Source of the DNA: Paraburkholderia atlantica
GTDB taxonomy: Bacteria > Pseudomonadota > Gammaproteobacteria > Burkholderiales > Burkholderiaceae
Reading direction: 5' to 3'
DNA length: 64,000 bases
NCBI RefSeq assembly: GCF_009362785.1
Contig: NZ_WHNQ01000012.1
Location: 124,001-188,000 of the forward strand
Shown here: positions 1-9,245 of the stretch, piece after piece
How the letters are laid out: every line of letters begins with the position of its first letter
Numbering within the stretch: the stretch's first letter is position 1
Program-made: the position numbers and the translations under genes
The notes under the pieces: model-generated
Databases searched by the model: none
What the model saw: the letters and a program-made list of their open reading frames with translations, nothing else
Told to the model about the DNA's origin: nothing

Positions 1-1440
1 CTGCAACGCGACGACCTGCGCGATCGCGCGATCCGGCTGTTCGGCTCGCGCGACCTGCATCGCACGACCACGGTGATGGACGAGACCGCGCGGCGTCTGA
101 GCCGCTACTTCGTGTCGCAGCTCGGCGTGAACACCGGCGTCGGCGTCGTGATCGGCGCGGGGCTCTTGCTGATCGGCGTGCCGAGCCCGATCCTGTGGGG
201 CATTCTCGCGGCGCTGCTGCGGCTCGTACCCTACGTCGGCATCTGGATCGCGGCGATACTGCCCACCGCGCTTGCCGCCGCGGTCAGTCCCGGCTGGGAG
301 ATGGCGATCTGGTCGCTGGTGCTGTTCGTGGTCGCCGAGCTGGCGGTGGGGCAGGTGGTCGAGCCGCTGCTGTATGGGCGCAGCACTGGCCTGTCGCCGT
401 TTTCGGTGGTGGTCGCGGCGATCTTCTGGAGCTGGATCTGGGGGCCGATCGGTCTGATCCTGTCGACTCCGTTGACGCTGTGTCTGCTGGTGATCGGCCG
501 CCATGTGCGGCGTCTCGAGTTTCTCGACGTGCTGCTCGGCGATCAGCCTCCGCTGACGCCGGTCGAAAACTTCTATCAACGCGCGCTCGCCGGCGATCCG
601 GATGAAGCGATCGAGCAGGCCGAAGTGCTGCTGCGTGATCGCTCGTTGTCGGCCTATTACGACGAAGTCGCGATCAAGGGCTTGCGGCTCGCCGCCAGCG
701 ACGTAACGAGCGGCAGCGTGACGAGCGCGCAGCTCGCACGCATCGAATCGACGACCAACGACTTGGTCGACGGCCTCGACGGCTACGAGGATCGCGAGCC
801 CGCACCGCTCCCGACGCAGCAGAGCTGGGGCGCGCTGGGGCCGCTGGCGCCCACCGACGAAACGCAGCCCGCGCGGACGATGCCACGATCGGTCGACGCC
901 ACGAGCAGTGGCGTGAGCACCAGGACGGTCACGCCAGAGCAGACTCACGGCCCGCAGCAGGGGCCGAGCAGCGAACCGTCCGTTGCCGCGCCCGTATTCG
1001 CGTGGCATGCGCTGACGAGCCGCGTGTTGTGCCTGCCGGGCCGTGGTCCGCTCGATGCACTCGCGACGGTCATCCTGCTGCAGCTGCTCGGCAAGCACGG
1101 CTTCGCGGCACGCTCGCTGCCGCACGAGGCGGTGTCGCGCGCGTCGATCGACAGCCTCGAGGCGGACGACGTCGGCATCGTCTGCCTTCTGTATCTGCAG
1201 ATCGACGGCATTCCGTCGCATCTGCGCAATCTGATCCGGCGCATTCGCGCGCGCTTGCCGAACGTGTCGATCGTGGTCGGCCTGTGGGCACCTGAAGAGA
1301 TGCAGCAGTGGAGCGCGGAACAGCAAGAGTCGCTGGAAGCGGATTGCGCAGTGACGTCGTTGCAGCAGATGCTAGCCGCGTGCCGTCACCTCAATGCGAC
1401 GCGCACGGTGATTGCGGAGCCGCAGTTCGAGCATGGCTGA
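1..1440 (+). CDS. AI-2E family transporter (PerM-like), 3' part, with cytoplasmic C-terminal extension
   Basis: The frame is open from base 1, so the start lies outside the window and 479 codons are visible. The first ~170 residues contain the hydrophobic segments and the PYVGIWIAA and GPIGLILSTPLTLCL stretches typical of the AI-2E/PerM permease family, whose members export small molecules or act as antiporters in the inner membrane. After the last membrane segment (about residue 170) the protein does not stop, as compact family members do. It continues for some 300 residues: a helical part, a Pro/Thr/Ser-rich linker (about 255-325) and an alpha/beta region with a VLCLPGRGPLDALA segment near residue 343. 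The substrate cannot be inferred. Family call is firm; the tail's role is unknown. Confidence 0.85.
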   Translation: MQRDDLRDRAIRLFGSRDLHRTTTVMDETARRLSRYFVSQLGVNTGVGVVIGAGLLLIGVPSPILWGILAALLRLVPYVGIWIAAILPTALAAAVSPGWEMAIWSLVLFVVAELAVGQVVEPLLYGRSTGLSPFSVVVAAIFWSWIWGPIGLILSTPLTLCLLVIGRHVRRLEFLDVLLGDQPPLTPVENFYQRALAGDPDEAIEQAEVLLRDRSLSAYYDEVAIKGLRLAASDVTSGSVTSAQLARIESTTNDLVDGLDGYEDREPAPLPTQQSWGALGPLAPTDETQPARTMPRSVDATSSGVSTRTVTPEQTHGPQQGPSSEPSVAAPVFAWHALTSRVLCLPGRGPLDALATVILLQLLGKHGFAARSLPHEAVSRASIDSLEADDVGIVCLLYLQIDGIPSHLRNLIRRIRARLPNVSIVVGLWAPEEMQQWSAEQQESLEADCAVTSLQQMLAACRHLNATRTVIAEPQFEHG

Positions 1441-1569
1441 GGCGTTGCGGCCTTGCTGTTTTGCGGCCTCGCCGCATCGCGGCCGGTTATCCGCCACTGC
1501 CTGGCGGCGTCGCCGCATCCGCATCGCTCTGCCAGCCGCACGGGCAGCGCGTACCGCGCTGCCTCGCGA

Positions 1570-1743
1570 CTATTGACCGGCCGGCTTGTCGTGCCCGGCC
1601 TCTGCTTTGTCCTGCTCCGGCTCGATCTTCGTGGTGCCGCCCGTCGAAGGCGGGTCGCTAGCCGGGAAGCTGTCCTCGACCTGCTCGTCGATCTGCTGTT
1701 CGCTCTTTTCCGGGTGCGGATGCTGTTCCTTATGTGTCGTCAT
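1570..1743 (-). CDS. Small hydrophilic protein with SFPASDPPS motif
   Basis: Encodes 57 residues, very rich in Glu, Gln, Lys and Pro, with no membrane segment or signal peptide. The central EDSFPASDPPS motif recurs in many short proteobacterial proteins of unknown function. I chose the start at MTTHKEQ because AAAGGAG lies 6 bases upstream; a longer in-frame start at 1761 has no such site. The gene is monocistronic, facing the end of the AI-2E family permease gene. The charged composition suggests an intrinsically disordered, perhaps stress-related protein, but that is inference only. Confidence 0.6.
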   Translation of the reverse strand: MTTHKEQHPHPEKSEQQIDEQVEDSFPASDPPSTGGTTKIEPEQDKAEAGHDKPAGQ

Positions 1744-1783
1744 GGTGGCTCCTTTCTGCAAGGTTGAACGGCAAGGCGATGGC

Positions 1784-3409
1784 TCACGACGACGCCGCTT
1801 GCGGCGCGCTGCCGGCCGTTGCGCCGATGATCGCGAGCGCGTCGGCGCGCGACAGCCCGCCGCGCATCGCGTCCGAAAGTCGCGCGGTCAGCGCTTCGCG
1901 CTCGCAGGCGAAGACCGCGTCGACGTTGTCGTCGCGCACGTACAGCGCGATGAACTGGTGATGATCGAAGTCGCCCTCGACGACGATCTCATCCCACTCG
2001 CTCGCGTGCCCCAGGTATTCGAAGTTCTTGCCGTAGTGATAGGTCCAGAAGAACGGCACGTCGGCATAGCGAGTACGCACGCCGCACATGTTCTGCGCGG
2101 CGATCCGCGCATGCTGCTGCGCGACGCGCCAATGTTCGATGCGCAGCGGCTCCTGGTTCTCGTGCAGTGAGAACACGGCGATATCGCCGGCCGCATACAG
2201 CCCGCACGCGGCGCTCATGCCGGCATTGACGACCACGCCGCCGTCCTTCTGCAACGGCAGTCCTTCGACGAACCCTGTAGCCGGCGCAACCCCCGTGCCC
2301 AGCAGCACGACATCGGCGGCAATGGCCTCGCCGCTGTCGAGCATCACCGTATGCACGTTGCCTTCCTCGCCCTCGAGCGACGCGACCTTCGCGTCGAGAT
2401 AGAACTTCACGCCGTTGCTTTCGTGCAGCGCGCGAAACATCTGGCCCGCGCGCTCGCCGAACTGCTTCGCGAATGGGACCTTGTCACGCGAAATCACGGT
2501 GACGGGCACGCCGTGCTTGCGCAACGCGGATGCGACTTCGAGGCCGATGAAGCTGCTGCCGAGAATCGCGACACGGGTTTGCGATGCATCGTCGCCGAGC
2601 GCGTCGATCAACGCGGCGGCATCGTCGAGGTGCCGCAGCACGTGCACGCCGCCGAGTTCGCAGCCGGGAATGTCGGGCACTTTCGGCACGCTGCCGGTGG
2701 CGAGCAGCGCGGTGTCGTATTTGAGCGGTTCGATGCTCTGCTCGCTATTACCCGCGCCGGCTTCGAAATGGATCGTGCGTGCGGGCACGTCGAGCCGCGC
2801 GACCTTCGCGACGATCCGCTCGATGCCGTGCGTGTGCAGCCAGTCGGACGGCAGCAGCGGCGGCACGTCGGCGGGCGGCATTTCGAACGAGGGAACGAAT
2901 TTGCTCAGCGAGGTGCGGTCGTAGGGCGCGTGCGCTTCGTCGCCGATCAGCGTGATGCGGCCCTCGAAGCCGAACTCGCGTAACGCGGCACAGGCGGCGG
3001 CGCCTGCCGCGCCCGCGCCGATCACCACATAGTGTTTGCGTTGCGCGGCGGCATCGAGCGGCGGCGTGTGCGCGGCCGGTGCCGGCGCGGCGATTTTTTC
3101 CGCCGACACCAGCACGTCGTCGCCATCGAGCGTGACCGGGTAGCGATCGAGCGGCAGCAGCGGGGGCGGCTCCAGCACATTGCCGGTCGCGACATCGAAC
3201 GTACCCTTGTGCCACGGACAGATGATGCGGCCGTGGCACAGCGCGCCCTCTTCGAGCGGGCCCCCGGCATGCGGGCAATCCGGTGTGTACGCGCGCACGG
3301 TGTCGCCGTCGCGCACGAGCAGAATCGGCGTGTCGTCCACCGTGACGCGCACCGCGCGGTCCGCCGGCAATTCCGAGAGCCGCGCAACGCGGCGGGCAGT
3401 CGTGGACAT
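1784..3409 (-). CDS. Rieske [2Fe-2S]-FAD/NAD(P) oxidoreductase, AIFM3-like
   Basis: A 541-residue fusion. Residues about 8-105 are a Rieske domain with both cluster motifs visible (C45-P-H47 and C64-P-W-H67). From about residue 127 a pyridine nucleotide-disulphide oxidoreductase fold follows, with a GAGAAGAAA dinucleotide-binding loop, a second NAD(P) loop (ILGSSFIGLEVASAL) and an AAGD motif before the C-terminal reductase domain. Known relatives (AIF-type or ferredoxin-reductase-type) pass electrons from NAD(P)H through FAD, sometimes to oxygenases. No oxygenase lies beside it, so the partner is unknown. The start at MSTTARR leaves off a 14-residue upstream extension lacking domain homology. 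It is transcribed away from the adjacent histidine kinase. Confidence 0.85.
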   Translation of the reverse strand: MSTTARRVARLSELPADRAVRVTVDDTPILLVRDGDTVRAYTPDCPHAGGPLEEGALCHGRIICPWHKGTFDVATGNVLEPPPLLPLDRYPVTLDGDDVLVSAEKIAAPAPAAHTPPLDAAAQRKHYVVIGAGAAGAAACAALREFGFEGRITLIGDEAHAPYDRTSLSKFVPSFEMPPADVPPLLPSDWLHTHGIERIVAKVARLDVPARTIHFEAGAGNSEQSIEPLKYDTALLATGSVPKVPDIPGCELGGVHVLRHLDDAAALIDALGDDASQTRVAILGSSFIGLEVASALRKHGVPVTVISRDKVPFAKQFGERAGQMFRALHESNGVKFYLDAKVASLEGEEGNVHTVMLDSGEAIAADVVLLGTGVAPATGFVEGLPLQKDGGVVVNAGMSAACGLYAAGDIAVFSLHENQEPLRIEHWRVAQQHARIAAQNMCGVRTRYADVPFFWTYHYGKNFEYLGHASEWDEIVVEGDFDHHQFIALYVRDDNVDAVFACEREALTARLSDAMRGGLSRADALAIIGATAGSAPQAASS

Positions 3410-3658
3410 CGTGAGGCCTCGCGCAAGGAAGGGCTCGCGAAGCGCACGCAAGCGCGTCGCGAGCAGGGAACGGAACTGGGCTTGCGATCAAGCAGCGATC
3501 AGGCAGCAATCCGTGTGCCCGCACGCGTGAGCGAAGTGATGCAGCGAACCCGCTTGGGAAGATAGGCCGAGTTGCGGTAAATTTCGAGGCAGGGGAATTA
3601 GCGCGCGAACAGCAGCGTGCGAATTCGCAGGCACAGCCTTCCCTGACCGTATGCAACT

Positions 3659-5821
3659 TTGATGGAGCAGGTGACCGTGCAGCGTGCAGAACGTGTCGCA
3701 GTCGATGTGCCGATGCCGTCACGCAACTTCGCGGCGACACGGCGCATGTTGCTGATCGTGCTGGCCGTGTCGATCTTGTTTCCGTTGGCCTGCCTCGTGG
3801 GCTACGGCTACTTCGACTACCAGCGCCGGATCTCCGATGCGAACGATATGATCGACCGCCTCGCGCGCGTGGCGCAGGAGCAGGCCGTCAAGGTGCTGGA
3901 TCTGAACCGGCAGATGGCCTCGCGCGTGATCGAGCTGCTCGGCGATTCCGACGATGCGCAGATTCGTGCACGCGAGCGCGAATTGCACGAGCGTCTGCAG
4001 GGCATTGGCGGCGACTTCCCGCAGGTGGCAGCGATCTCGCTGCTCGGCGTGAACGGCGAGCTGCTGGTGTCGAGCCTCGCGTATCCGGCCCCGGCGGTGG
4101 CGATCGGCCAGCGCGACGACTTTCTTGCCGCGAAGGCGATGCGTCCGCAGCCGTATTTCTCGCTGCCGATGTTCGGCACGCTGTCGAAGGTCGACGTATT
4201 CACGACCGCGATCGGCCGCTCGGGCGCGGACGGTCGGTTTCTCGGCGCGGTCACGGTGGCGCTGCGCAACGAATATTTTTCGCGCTTCTATCACGAGCTG
4301 ACCAACGGCGATCCATCGCTCGCGCTCGCGCTGTACCGGCAGGACGGCAATCTGCTGGTGCGCTATCCGCCCTGGCCGGCCGGCGCTCGGCTGTCCATGC
4401 ACAGCGCGTTCATGTCCGCGTTGCGCGACAAACAGCTGTTCGGCCACGTGCGTCTGAATTCGAGCGTCGACGGCGTCGAGCGGCTGCTCGCGTTTCGCCG
4501 CGTCGGCGACTCTCCGTTGTATGTGATGAGCGCGTACGCGACGTCGTCGATCGTGGCGGCGTGGCGCACGCACTTTCTGTTGATCGCGGCGTTGACGGCG
4601 GTGCCCTGTATCGCGATCTGGATGCTCGTGCTGTATTCGCTGCGCCAGCTCGAAGCGGAGCGGCGCGCGTGGGAGCGCTGGCAGGGCGAGGTCGCGATGC
4701 GTCTGTCGGCCGAGGCGTCGAGCCGGCAGCTGCAGCGCATGGGCGCGCTCGGCAATCTGGTCGCCAGTGTCGCGCACGATTTCAACAACCTGCTGATGGT
4801 AGTGTCGGCCAACACCGAACTCGCGCGGCTCAAGCATTACAACGATCTCGAGAAGGAGGTGCATGCGGTCGAGCGGGCCACCGCCACGGCCGAAGCGCTG
4901 ACGCGGCGACTGCTCAGCGTCGCGCGCAAGCAGCCGCTGAAGCAGGAACCCGTCGAGCTTGCACGCTGGCTACCGGCCGCCGTGCCGCTGATCAACGCGG
5001 CGCTCGGCGACACGATCGAGCTGGCGCTGCGCATACCGGAGAGCTTGTGGCAGGTGCTCGTCGATCCGACCGACCTCGAATTCGCGATCGTGAACATCGC
5101 GATGAACGCGCGTGATGCGATGCCGCACGGCGGGCGCTTCGTGATCCGCTGCCAGAACAATCGGCTGGTCAGCAGCGACACGCAACTGCCGGACGGCGAA
5201 TACGTGCTGATCGCCTGTTCCGACGACGGCGAAGGCATGCCCGAATCGGTGGCGCGACGCGCGTTCGAGCCGCTCTTCACGACCAAGCTGCGCGGCTCGG
5301 GCACCGGTCTCGGGCTCGCCCAGGTGCTGTCGATGTCCGAGCAGGCCGGCGGCACCGCGAAGATCGACAGCGTGCTGGGCAGCGGCACGACGGTACGCAT
5401 GTTTCTGCCGCGCTATCGTGAGCGCGCCGCAACGGCCGGCGTCGATGCGCGCCAGCCGCTGCCGACAGCGGCCGGGGCCGTGCTGCTCGTCGAGGACAAC
5501 GAGGACGTCGCGGCCGGCGTGACCGCGGTGCTCGAAACCTTCGGCTGCGAGGTGCATCACGAGCCGACCGCCGACCAGGCGTTCGACGTGCTGAGCGCCG
5601 GCTCGCGTTTCGAGCTCGTACTGTCGGACGTCCAGATGCCGGGCAAGCTGAACGGCATCGATCTGGCGGAAAAGATCCGCAGCGCGTGGCCGTCGCAGAA
5701 GATCGCGCTGATGACCGGTTACGCCGACGAGCTCGACCGCGCGCGCCGGCTCGGCATCGCGATACTCGCGAAGCCGTTCAATATCGACGAATTGCATGCG
5801 CTGGTGGCGTGCGGCACCTGA
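3659..5821 (+). CDS. Hybrid sensor histidine kinase with cache-type sensor and receiver domain
   Basis: About 720 residues. An N-terminal membrane segment (about 30-50) and a second one (about 303-325) flank a ~250-residue periplasmic region that resembles a double-cache sensor. The kinase core follows: phospho-acceptor His373 in ASVAHDFNN, N-box NIAMNARDAMP, DDGEGMPE and GTGLGLAQV ATP-lid motifs. A C-terminal receiver domain has acidic residues in LLVEDNED and phospho-acceptor Asp657 in LSDVQMP. No separate output regulator is encoded nearby, so the target pathway is unknown. The start could be TTG 3659, ATG 3662 or GTG 3671; no ribosome site decides clearly. Confidence 0.92.
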   Translation: MMEQVTVQRAERVAVDVPMPSRNFAATRRMLLIVLAVSILFPLACLVGYGYFDYQRRISDANDMIDRLARVAQEQAVKVLDLNRQMASRVIELLGDSDDAQIRARERELHERLQGIGGDFPQVAAISLLGVNGELLVSSLAYPAPAVAIGQRDDFLAAKAMRPQPYFSLPMFGTLSKVDVFTTAIGRSGADGRFLGAVTVALRNEYFSRFYHELTNGDPSLALALYRQDGNLLVRYPPWPAGARLSMHSAFMSALRDKQLFGHVRLNSSVDGVERLLAFRRVGDSPLYVMSAYATSSIVAAWRTHFLLIAALTAVPCIAIWMLVLYSLRQLEAERRAWERWQGEVAMRLSAEASSRQLQRMGALGNLVASVAHDFNNLLMVVSANTELARLKHYNDLEKEVHAVERATATAEALTRRLLSVARKQPLKQEPVELARWLPAAVPLINAALGDTIELALRIPESLWQVLVDPTDLEFAIVNIAMNARDAMPHGGRFVIRCQNNRLVSSDTQLPDGEYVLIACSDDGEGMPESVARRAFEPLFTTKLRGSGTGLGLAQVLSMSEQAGGTAKIDSVLGSGTTVRMFLPRYRERAATAGVDARQPLPTAAGAVLLVEDNEDVAAGVTAVLETFGCEVHHEPTADQAFDVLSAGSRFELVLSDVQMPGKLNGIDLAEKIRSAWPSQKIALMTGYADELDRARRLGIAILAKPFNIDELHALVACGT

Positions 5822-5974
5822 AGCCGCGGCACACCGTTCGCGCAGCGGGTCCATGGGCTTTTCCTGTCGTGTTGTGCTGCGGCACAGCCCTTGCTGAAAA
5901 AAGTGCGAGGTTTGCGCGTGCGGTTGCCGCGCGCCCACTTCCTTTCGACACTCTCGACACCCAGGAGAATCGCC

Positions 5975-6262
5975 ATGAAGATCAGACACGCAGTGCTCGT
6001 TTCCACCTTGCTCGCGGCTTCGTCGCTCGCGATAGCCCAAGGCGCCGGCGGTGGCGCCGGTGGCGGCGGGGGGCCGGCCGGCAACGACCCGAACACCAAC
6101 GCCGCGACCTCGACACGCGAGGGCGGCGACGCAGGTCCGGCGGCGACGACCACACCTGCGACCCAACATCACATGAAGAAGCATTCGAAGTCGAAGAAGC
6201 CCATGACCGACTCGACGAATACGCCGGGAGCGGACGCGAGCAGCGATACGAAGGGGCAGTAA
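5975..6262 (+). CDS. Small secreted Gly/Thr-rich protein
   Basis: 95 residues. A typical Sec signal peptide (MKIRHAVLVSTLLAASSLAIAQ, cleavage expected near residue 22) is followed by a glycine-rich run (GAGGGAGGGGGPAGN), a Thr/Ala-rich middle and a short basic HHMKKHSKSKK patch. No known domain. The start at MKIRHAV is supported by CAGGAG eight bases upstream; the longer frame reading lacks a leader-like N-terminus. Small periplasmic proteins of this composition are common in Burkholderiaceae. Function unknown. Confidence 0.7.
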   Translation: MKIRHAVLVSTLLAASSLAIAQGAGGGAGGGGGPAGNDPNTNAATSTREGGDAGPAATTTPATQHHMKKHSKSKKPMTDSTNTPGADASSDTKGQ

Positions 6263-6383
6263 GCGCGGCGTATCGAGGCACAAAGGCGGCTGGAGTCGCG
6301 CGTCGGGTCTCATCCGGCGTGTCGGCTCCGGCCTTTTTGTACAAAAGCGTGATGACGGCCGATTTGCGCTTCGCCCGCCAGCG

Positions 6384-7403
6384 TCAATCCTTTTCCATCG
6401 AAGCGTCGTACTTGCCGAGCGCGGCCGCGCCATTCAGACGCGCGCGCTTGAGCAGCGCCTGCTGCGCTTCTTTCACGTTGCCCGGCTGGCCACGCCACGC
6501 ATTCAACGGCGGCTCCTGCAACGCTCGCCCATACGAAAAGCTCAGATTCCACGGCAGCGCGCCGAGCCGGTTCATCGCGCTGAGATTGGCGGTGGCCTCC
6601 TCGGGCGACTGTCCGCCCGACAGGAACACCAGACCCGGCACCGAAGAGGGCACCGTGCGCATCAGCACGCGCACGGTCGCCGCCGCGATATGCGCGGTGC
6701 TCGACTGCTGCTGATGCTCGGAGCCGGCCAGCACCATGCTCGGCTTCAGCACGATATGTTCGAGCACTACGCGATGCCGATGCAGCGCATGAAACACCTC
6801 GTGCAACACGGCCTCGGTCACTTCCGCGCAACGCTCGATCGTGTGATCGCCGTCCATCAGCACCTCGGGTTCGACGATCGGCACGATGCCGGCTTCCTGG
6901 CTGATCGCCGCGTAGCGTGCGAGCGAATCGGCGTTCGCCTCGATCGCGAGCCGGCTCGGCAGGCTGTCCGTGATGTTGTAGACCGCGCGCCACTTCGCGA
7001 AGCGCGCGCCTTGCCGCTTGTAATCGACGAAGCGTTTGGCGAGACCGTCGAGGCCTTCGGTGATCTCGTCGCCGGGAGCGAGCGCGAGCGGCACCTTGCC
7101 GAGGTCGACCTTGATGCCCGGCACGATGCCGTTCGCCGCGGCCACTTGCGGGAACGGCGTGCCGTCGTCGGCTTTCTGGCCGAGCGTTTCCTGGTAGAGG
7201 ATCACGCCGCTCACGAACTCGCCGAGGCCGGGTGTCGTGAGCAGCAGGTTGCGATACGCGCGACGGTTTTCTTCGGTCGATTCGAGGCCGATCGTCTTGA
7301 AGCGTTTGGCGATCGTCGGGCCGCTTTCGTCGGCGGCGAGAAGACCCTTGCCCGGTTGAACCATCGCCTTGACGGTGGCTTGCAGCTCGCTACGGGTGTC
7401 CAT
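6384..7403 (-). CDS. Class I fructose-bisphosphate aldolase
   Basis: 339 residues, the length of eukaryote-like class I aldolases. It cleaves fructose 1,6-bisphosphate into dihydroxyacetone phosphate and glyceraldehyde 3-phosphate through a lysine Schiff base in the cytoplasm. Visible signatures are GKGLLAADES at the N-terminus, KWRAVYNI in the barrel, the Schiff-base lysine segment EHIVLKPSMVLAG and the phosphate-binding FLSGGQSPEEATANL. Start chosen at MDTRSELQ, preceded by GGGAGC; the reading frame runs 99 codons further upstream without homologous sequence. Along with gnd and phosphoketolase in this window it belongs to central sugar metabolism, but it is not in an operon with them. Confidence 0.95.
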   Translation of the reverse strand: MDTRSELQATVKAMVQPGKGLLAADESGPTIAKRFKTIGLESTEENRRAYRNLLLTTPGLGEFVSGVILYQETLGQKADDGTPFPQVAAANGIVPGIKVDLGKVPLALAPGDEITEGLDGLAKRFVDYKRQGARFAKWRAVYNITDSLPSRLAIEANADSLARYAAISQEAGIVPIVEPEVLMDGDHTIERCAEVTEAVLHEVFHALHRHRVVLEHIVLKPSMVLAGSEHQQQSSTAHIAAATVRVLMRTVPSSVPGLVFLSGGQSPEEATANLSAMNRLGALPWNLSFSYGRALQEPPLNAWRGQPGNVKEAQQALLKRARLNGAAALGKYDASMEKD

Positions 7404-7500
7404 GAGGTGTGCTCCCTTGGGTAGGCTCCGTACGATGCGGTGTGCGGAGAAATGCCGGTGACAGTTTCCTTTGCGTGACGAGTGGGTGCGAAAGCAGACT

Positions 7501-7920
7501 TTATTCGCCGAGCAGATGCAGCACGATATCGCGCGGCTGTGGGTGACGCCGATGTTCGAACAGATAGAGCCCCTGCCATGTGCCGAGCACCATCCTTCCA
7601 TGCTCGACGGGCACCGATAGCTGCACCTGCGTGAGCGCCGTGCGCAGATGCGCGGGCATATCGTCGGGACCTTCGGTGTCGTGCTCGTAGCGCGTGTCAT
7701 CTTCGGGCGCGAGGCTCTCGAAGTAGCGCTGCAGATCGCGCCGCACCGATGGATCAGCGTTCTCCTGAATCAGCAGCGACGCCGACGTGTGCCGGCAAAA
7801 CACCGTCAGCAGACCTGTACGGATGTCCGTATCGTCGACGAAGCAGCGCGCGTCGTCGGTAAATTCGACCAGGCCGCGGCCACGGGCCTGGACACTCAGA
7901 TGATGGATGACCTGGCGCAT
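7501..7920 (-). CDS. yjbQ: YjbQ/UPF0047 family protein
   Basis: 139 residues covering the whole YjbQ fold. The family signature is visible: FCRHTSASLLIQENADPSVRRDL and a C-terminal GTWQGLYLFEHRRHPQPRDIVLHL. Known members form trimers with a conserved His/Cys-rich pocket and have weak thiamine phosphate synthase activity; the physiological role is unsettled. It starts 15 bases after the end of the upstream thioredoxin-like gene, suggesting co-transcription. Confidence 0.92.
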   Translation of the reverse strand: MRQVIHHLSVQARGRGLVEFTDDARCFVDDTDIRTGLLTVFCRHTSASLLIQENADPSVRRDLQRYFESLAPEDDTRYEHDTEGPDDMPAHLRTALTQVQLSVPVEHGRMVLGTWQGLYLFEHRRHPQPRDIVLHLLGE

Positions 7921-7935
7921 GATGGAACTCGAATC

Positions 7936-8256
7936 TCAGAGCGACGCGAACGCGTCCTCGATGTCCTCGGCGCTGCGTGGCCGCACCACGCGCGCGACCT
8001 CGGCGCCGTCGCGCATCAGCACGAGCGTTGGCCACAGCTTGACCTTGAACGAGCGCCCGAGCGGGCGGCCGGGACCGTCCTCGATCTTCAGATGCCGCAG
8101 GCCCGCGTGCGGCGCGAGCGCCTGCCGGATCGAGGCCTGCGCGCCCTGGCAATAGCCGCACCAGTCGGTGCCGAATTCGACGACGGTGGCGCCGGGCAGC
8201 GAGTCGAGCTCGGCGCGGGACGGGGCTTTCGGGGAATAGGGTGTCGGGGAGGTCAT
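7936..8256 (-). CDS. Thioredoxin-like protein
   Basis: 106 residues with a cytoplasmic thioredoxin fold. The redox motif is WCGYC (CxxC) at about residues 32-36, followed by the helix and the LWPTLVLMRDG strand-cisPro region. It lacks a signal peptide, so it acts in the cytoplasm as a disulphide reductase or carrier; the partner is unknown. The CGYC dipeptide and the acidic C-terminus differ from housekeeping TrxA (CGPC). Followed closely by yjbQ on the same strand. Confidence 0.88.
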   Translation of the reverse strand: MTSPTPYSPKAPSRAELDSLPGATVVEFGTDWCGYCQGAQASIRQALAPHAGLRHLKIEDGPGRPLGRSFKVKLWPTLVLMRDGAEVARVVRPRSAEDIEDAFASL

Positions 8257-8428
8257 GCGTGCTCCGCTCGTGATCGTGATCTGCCAAGCGTAGCAGCTAT
8301 GCCGCGGATCGTCAGCGCAGCGGCCGTATGCAGCCGATGCGCGTGATGTCGCCGCGGCATGTTAAAAAGCGGTGCGCGCGTGCTCGATCGATCGACGCGC
8401 CGCCTTATCGCACCGAACCTCGCAAAAC

Positions 8429-8725
8429 ATGAACGCACGAATCTATCTGCAACATCCGCAGCACAAGGACGCTATCGCGGTCGCGACCGGCTTCAGTTGG
8501 GGCGCGTGCCTGCTCGGCTTCATCTGGGCGCTGTCGAAGAGAATGTGGTTCGCCGCGTTCGTGATGCTCGGCATCAACGTGATCCTGCTCGGCATCGGTG
8601 TGTGGGGCGAGACGGCCGATCTGATCGGCTTCGTGCTGTCGATCGTGTTCGCGTTCGTGTGTGGCGCGTATGGCAACCGGTGGCATCGGTGGACGCTCGA
8701 ACAGCGCGGCTACGTTGTAGTGTGA
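8429..8725 (+). CDS. DUF2628-like small membrane protein
   Basis: 98 residues: a polar N-terminus, then three hydrophobic stretches (about 22-34, 37-54 and 61-77) and a short basic/aromatic C-terminus. The WGACLLGFIWALSKRMW arrangement is typical of DUF2628 proteins, inner-membrane proteins of unknown function. The start at MNARIYLQ was preferred to the upstream in-frame ATG because the extra 19 residues are arginine-rich and unlike family N-termini. Confidence 0.72.
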   Translation: MNARIYLQHPQHKDAIAVATGFSWGACLLGFIWALSKRMWFAAFVMLGINVILLGIGVWGETADLIGFVLSIVFAFVCGAYGNRWHRWTLEQRGYVVV

Positions 8726-8801
8726 TGCGTTCGCTGGAGTGGAGATTGCTGCACGCTGGCGTGTGATCGAAGCTGAGTTCAATCCGTGATGGAGGCGTTT
8801 C

Positions 8802-9245
8802 ATGCTCATTGCATCGACAGTCGCTGGTCTCACCGTGTCCTTGGGGTTCCTGGCGATCGCGCCGCTCGCCCACGCCGCCAACGCGGCGCCCCCCGCCACG
8901 ATCGCGGCCACCCCAGCCACACCCACGTCCGCTCCCGCCGACGACACCTTCCTGCTGACGATCTTCCTGCGCCACGACGAATCGAAGCCGCTGCCGAAGA
9001 TCAACGATCAACTGCGCGAGCAGGGCTTCTTCAAGACCTTCCCACCGCCCGGCATCGAAGTCGTGTCGTGGTACGTGATGATGGGCATCGGACAGGTGGT
9101 GACGCTGCGCGTGCCCGCGAGCCGGCTGCGCGAAGTGAACCGCGCGATCGAATCGACCGCGTGGGGCGGCTATCACACCGAGTTCTATCCGACCTACGAC
9201 TACAAGGCGCAGGCGCAGCAAATGCGCGCAACTGAGGGCAAGTAG
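8802..9245 (+). CDS. Periplasmic protein of unknown function
   Basis: 147 residues. Signal peptide (about 1-25, cleavage after AHA), an Ala/Pro/Thr-rich linker (26-47) and a compact alpha/beta domain beginning FLLTIFLRHDESKPL. The domain contains a conserved-looking PPPGIEVVSWYVMMGIGQVVTLRVPASRLREVN region, which reads like a ferredoxin-like fold rather than an enzyme. I cannot name a family. AUG start with a GGAGG site 7 bases upstream. The next 233 bases before the MFS gene hold only an 8-base inverted repeat (9252-9259 with 9275-9282). Confidence 0.72.
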   Translation: MLIASTVAGLTVSLGFLAIAPLAHAANAAPPATIAATPATPTSAPADDTFLLTIFLRHDESKPLPKINDQLREQGFFKTFPPPGIEVVSWYVMMGIGQVVTLRVPASRLREVNRAIESTAWGGYHTEFYPTYDYKAQAQQMRATEGK

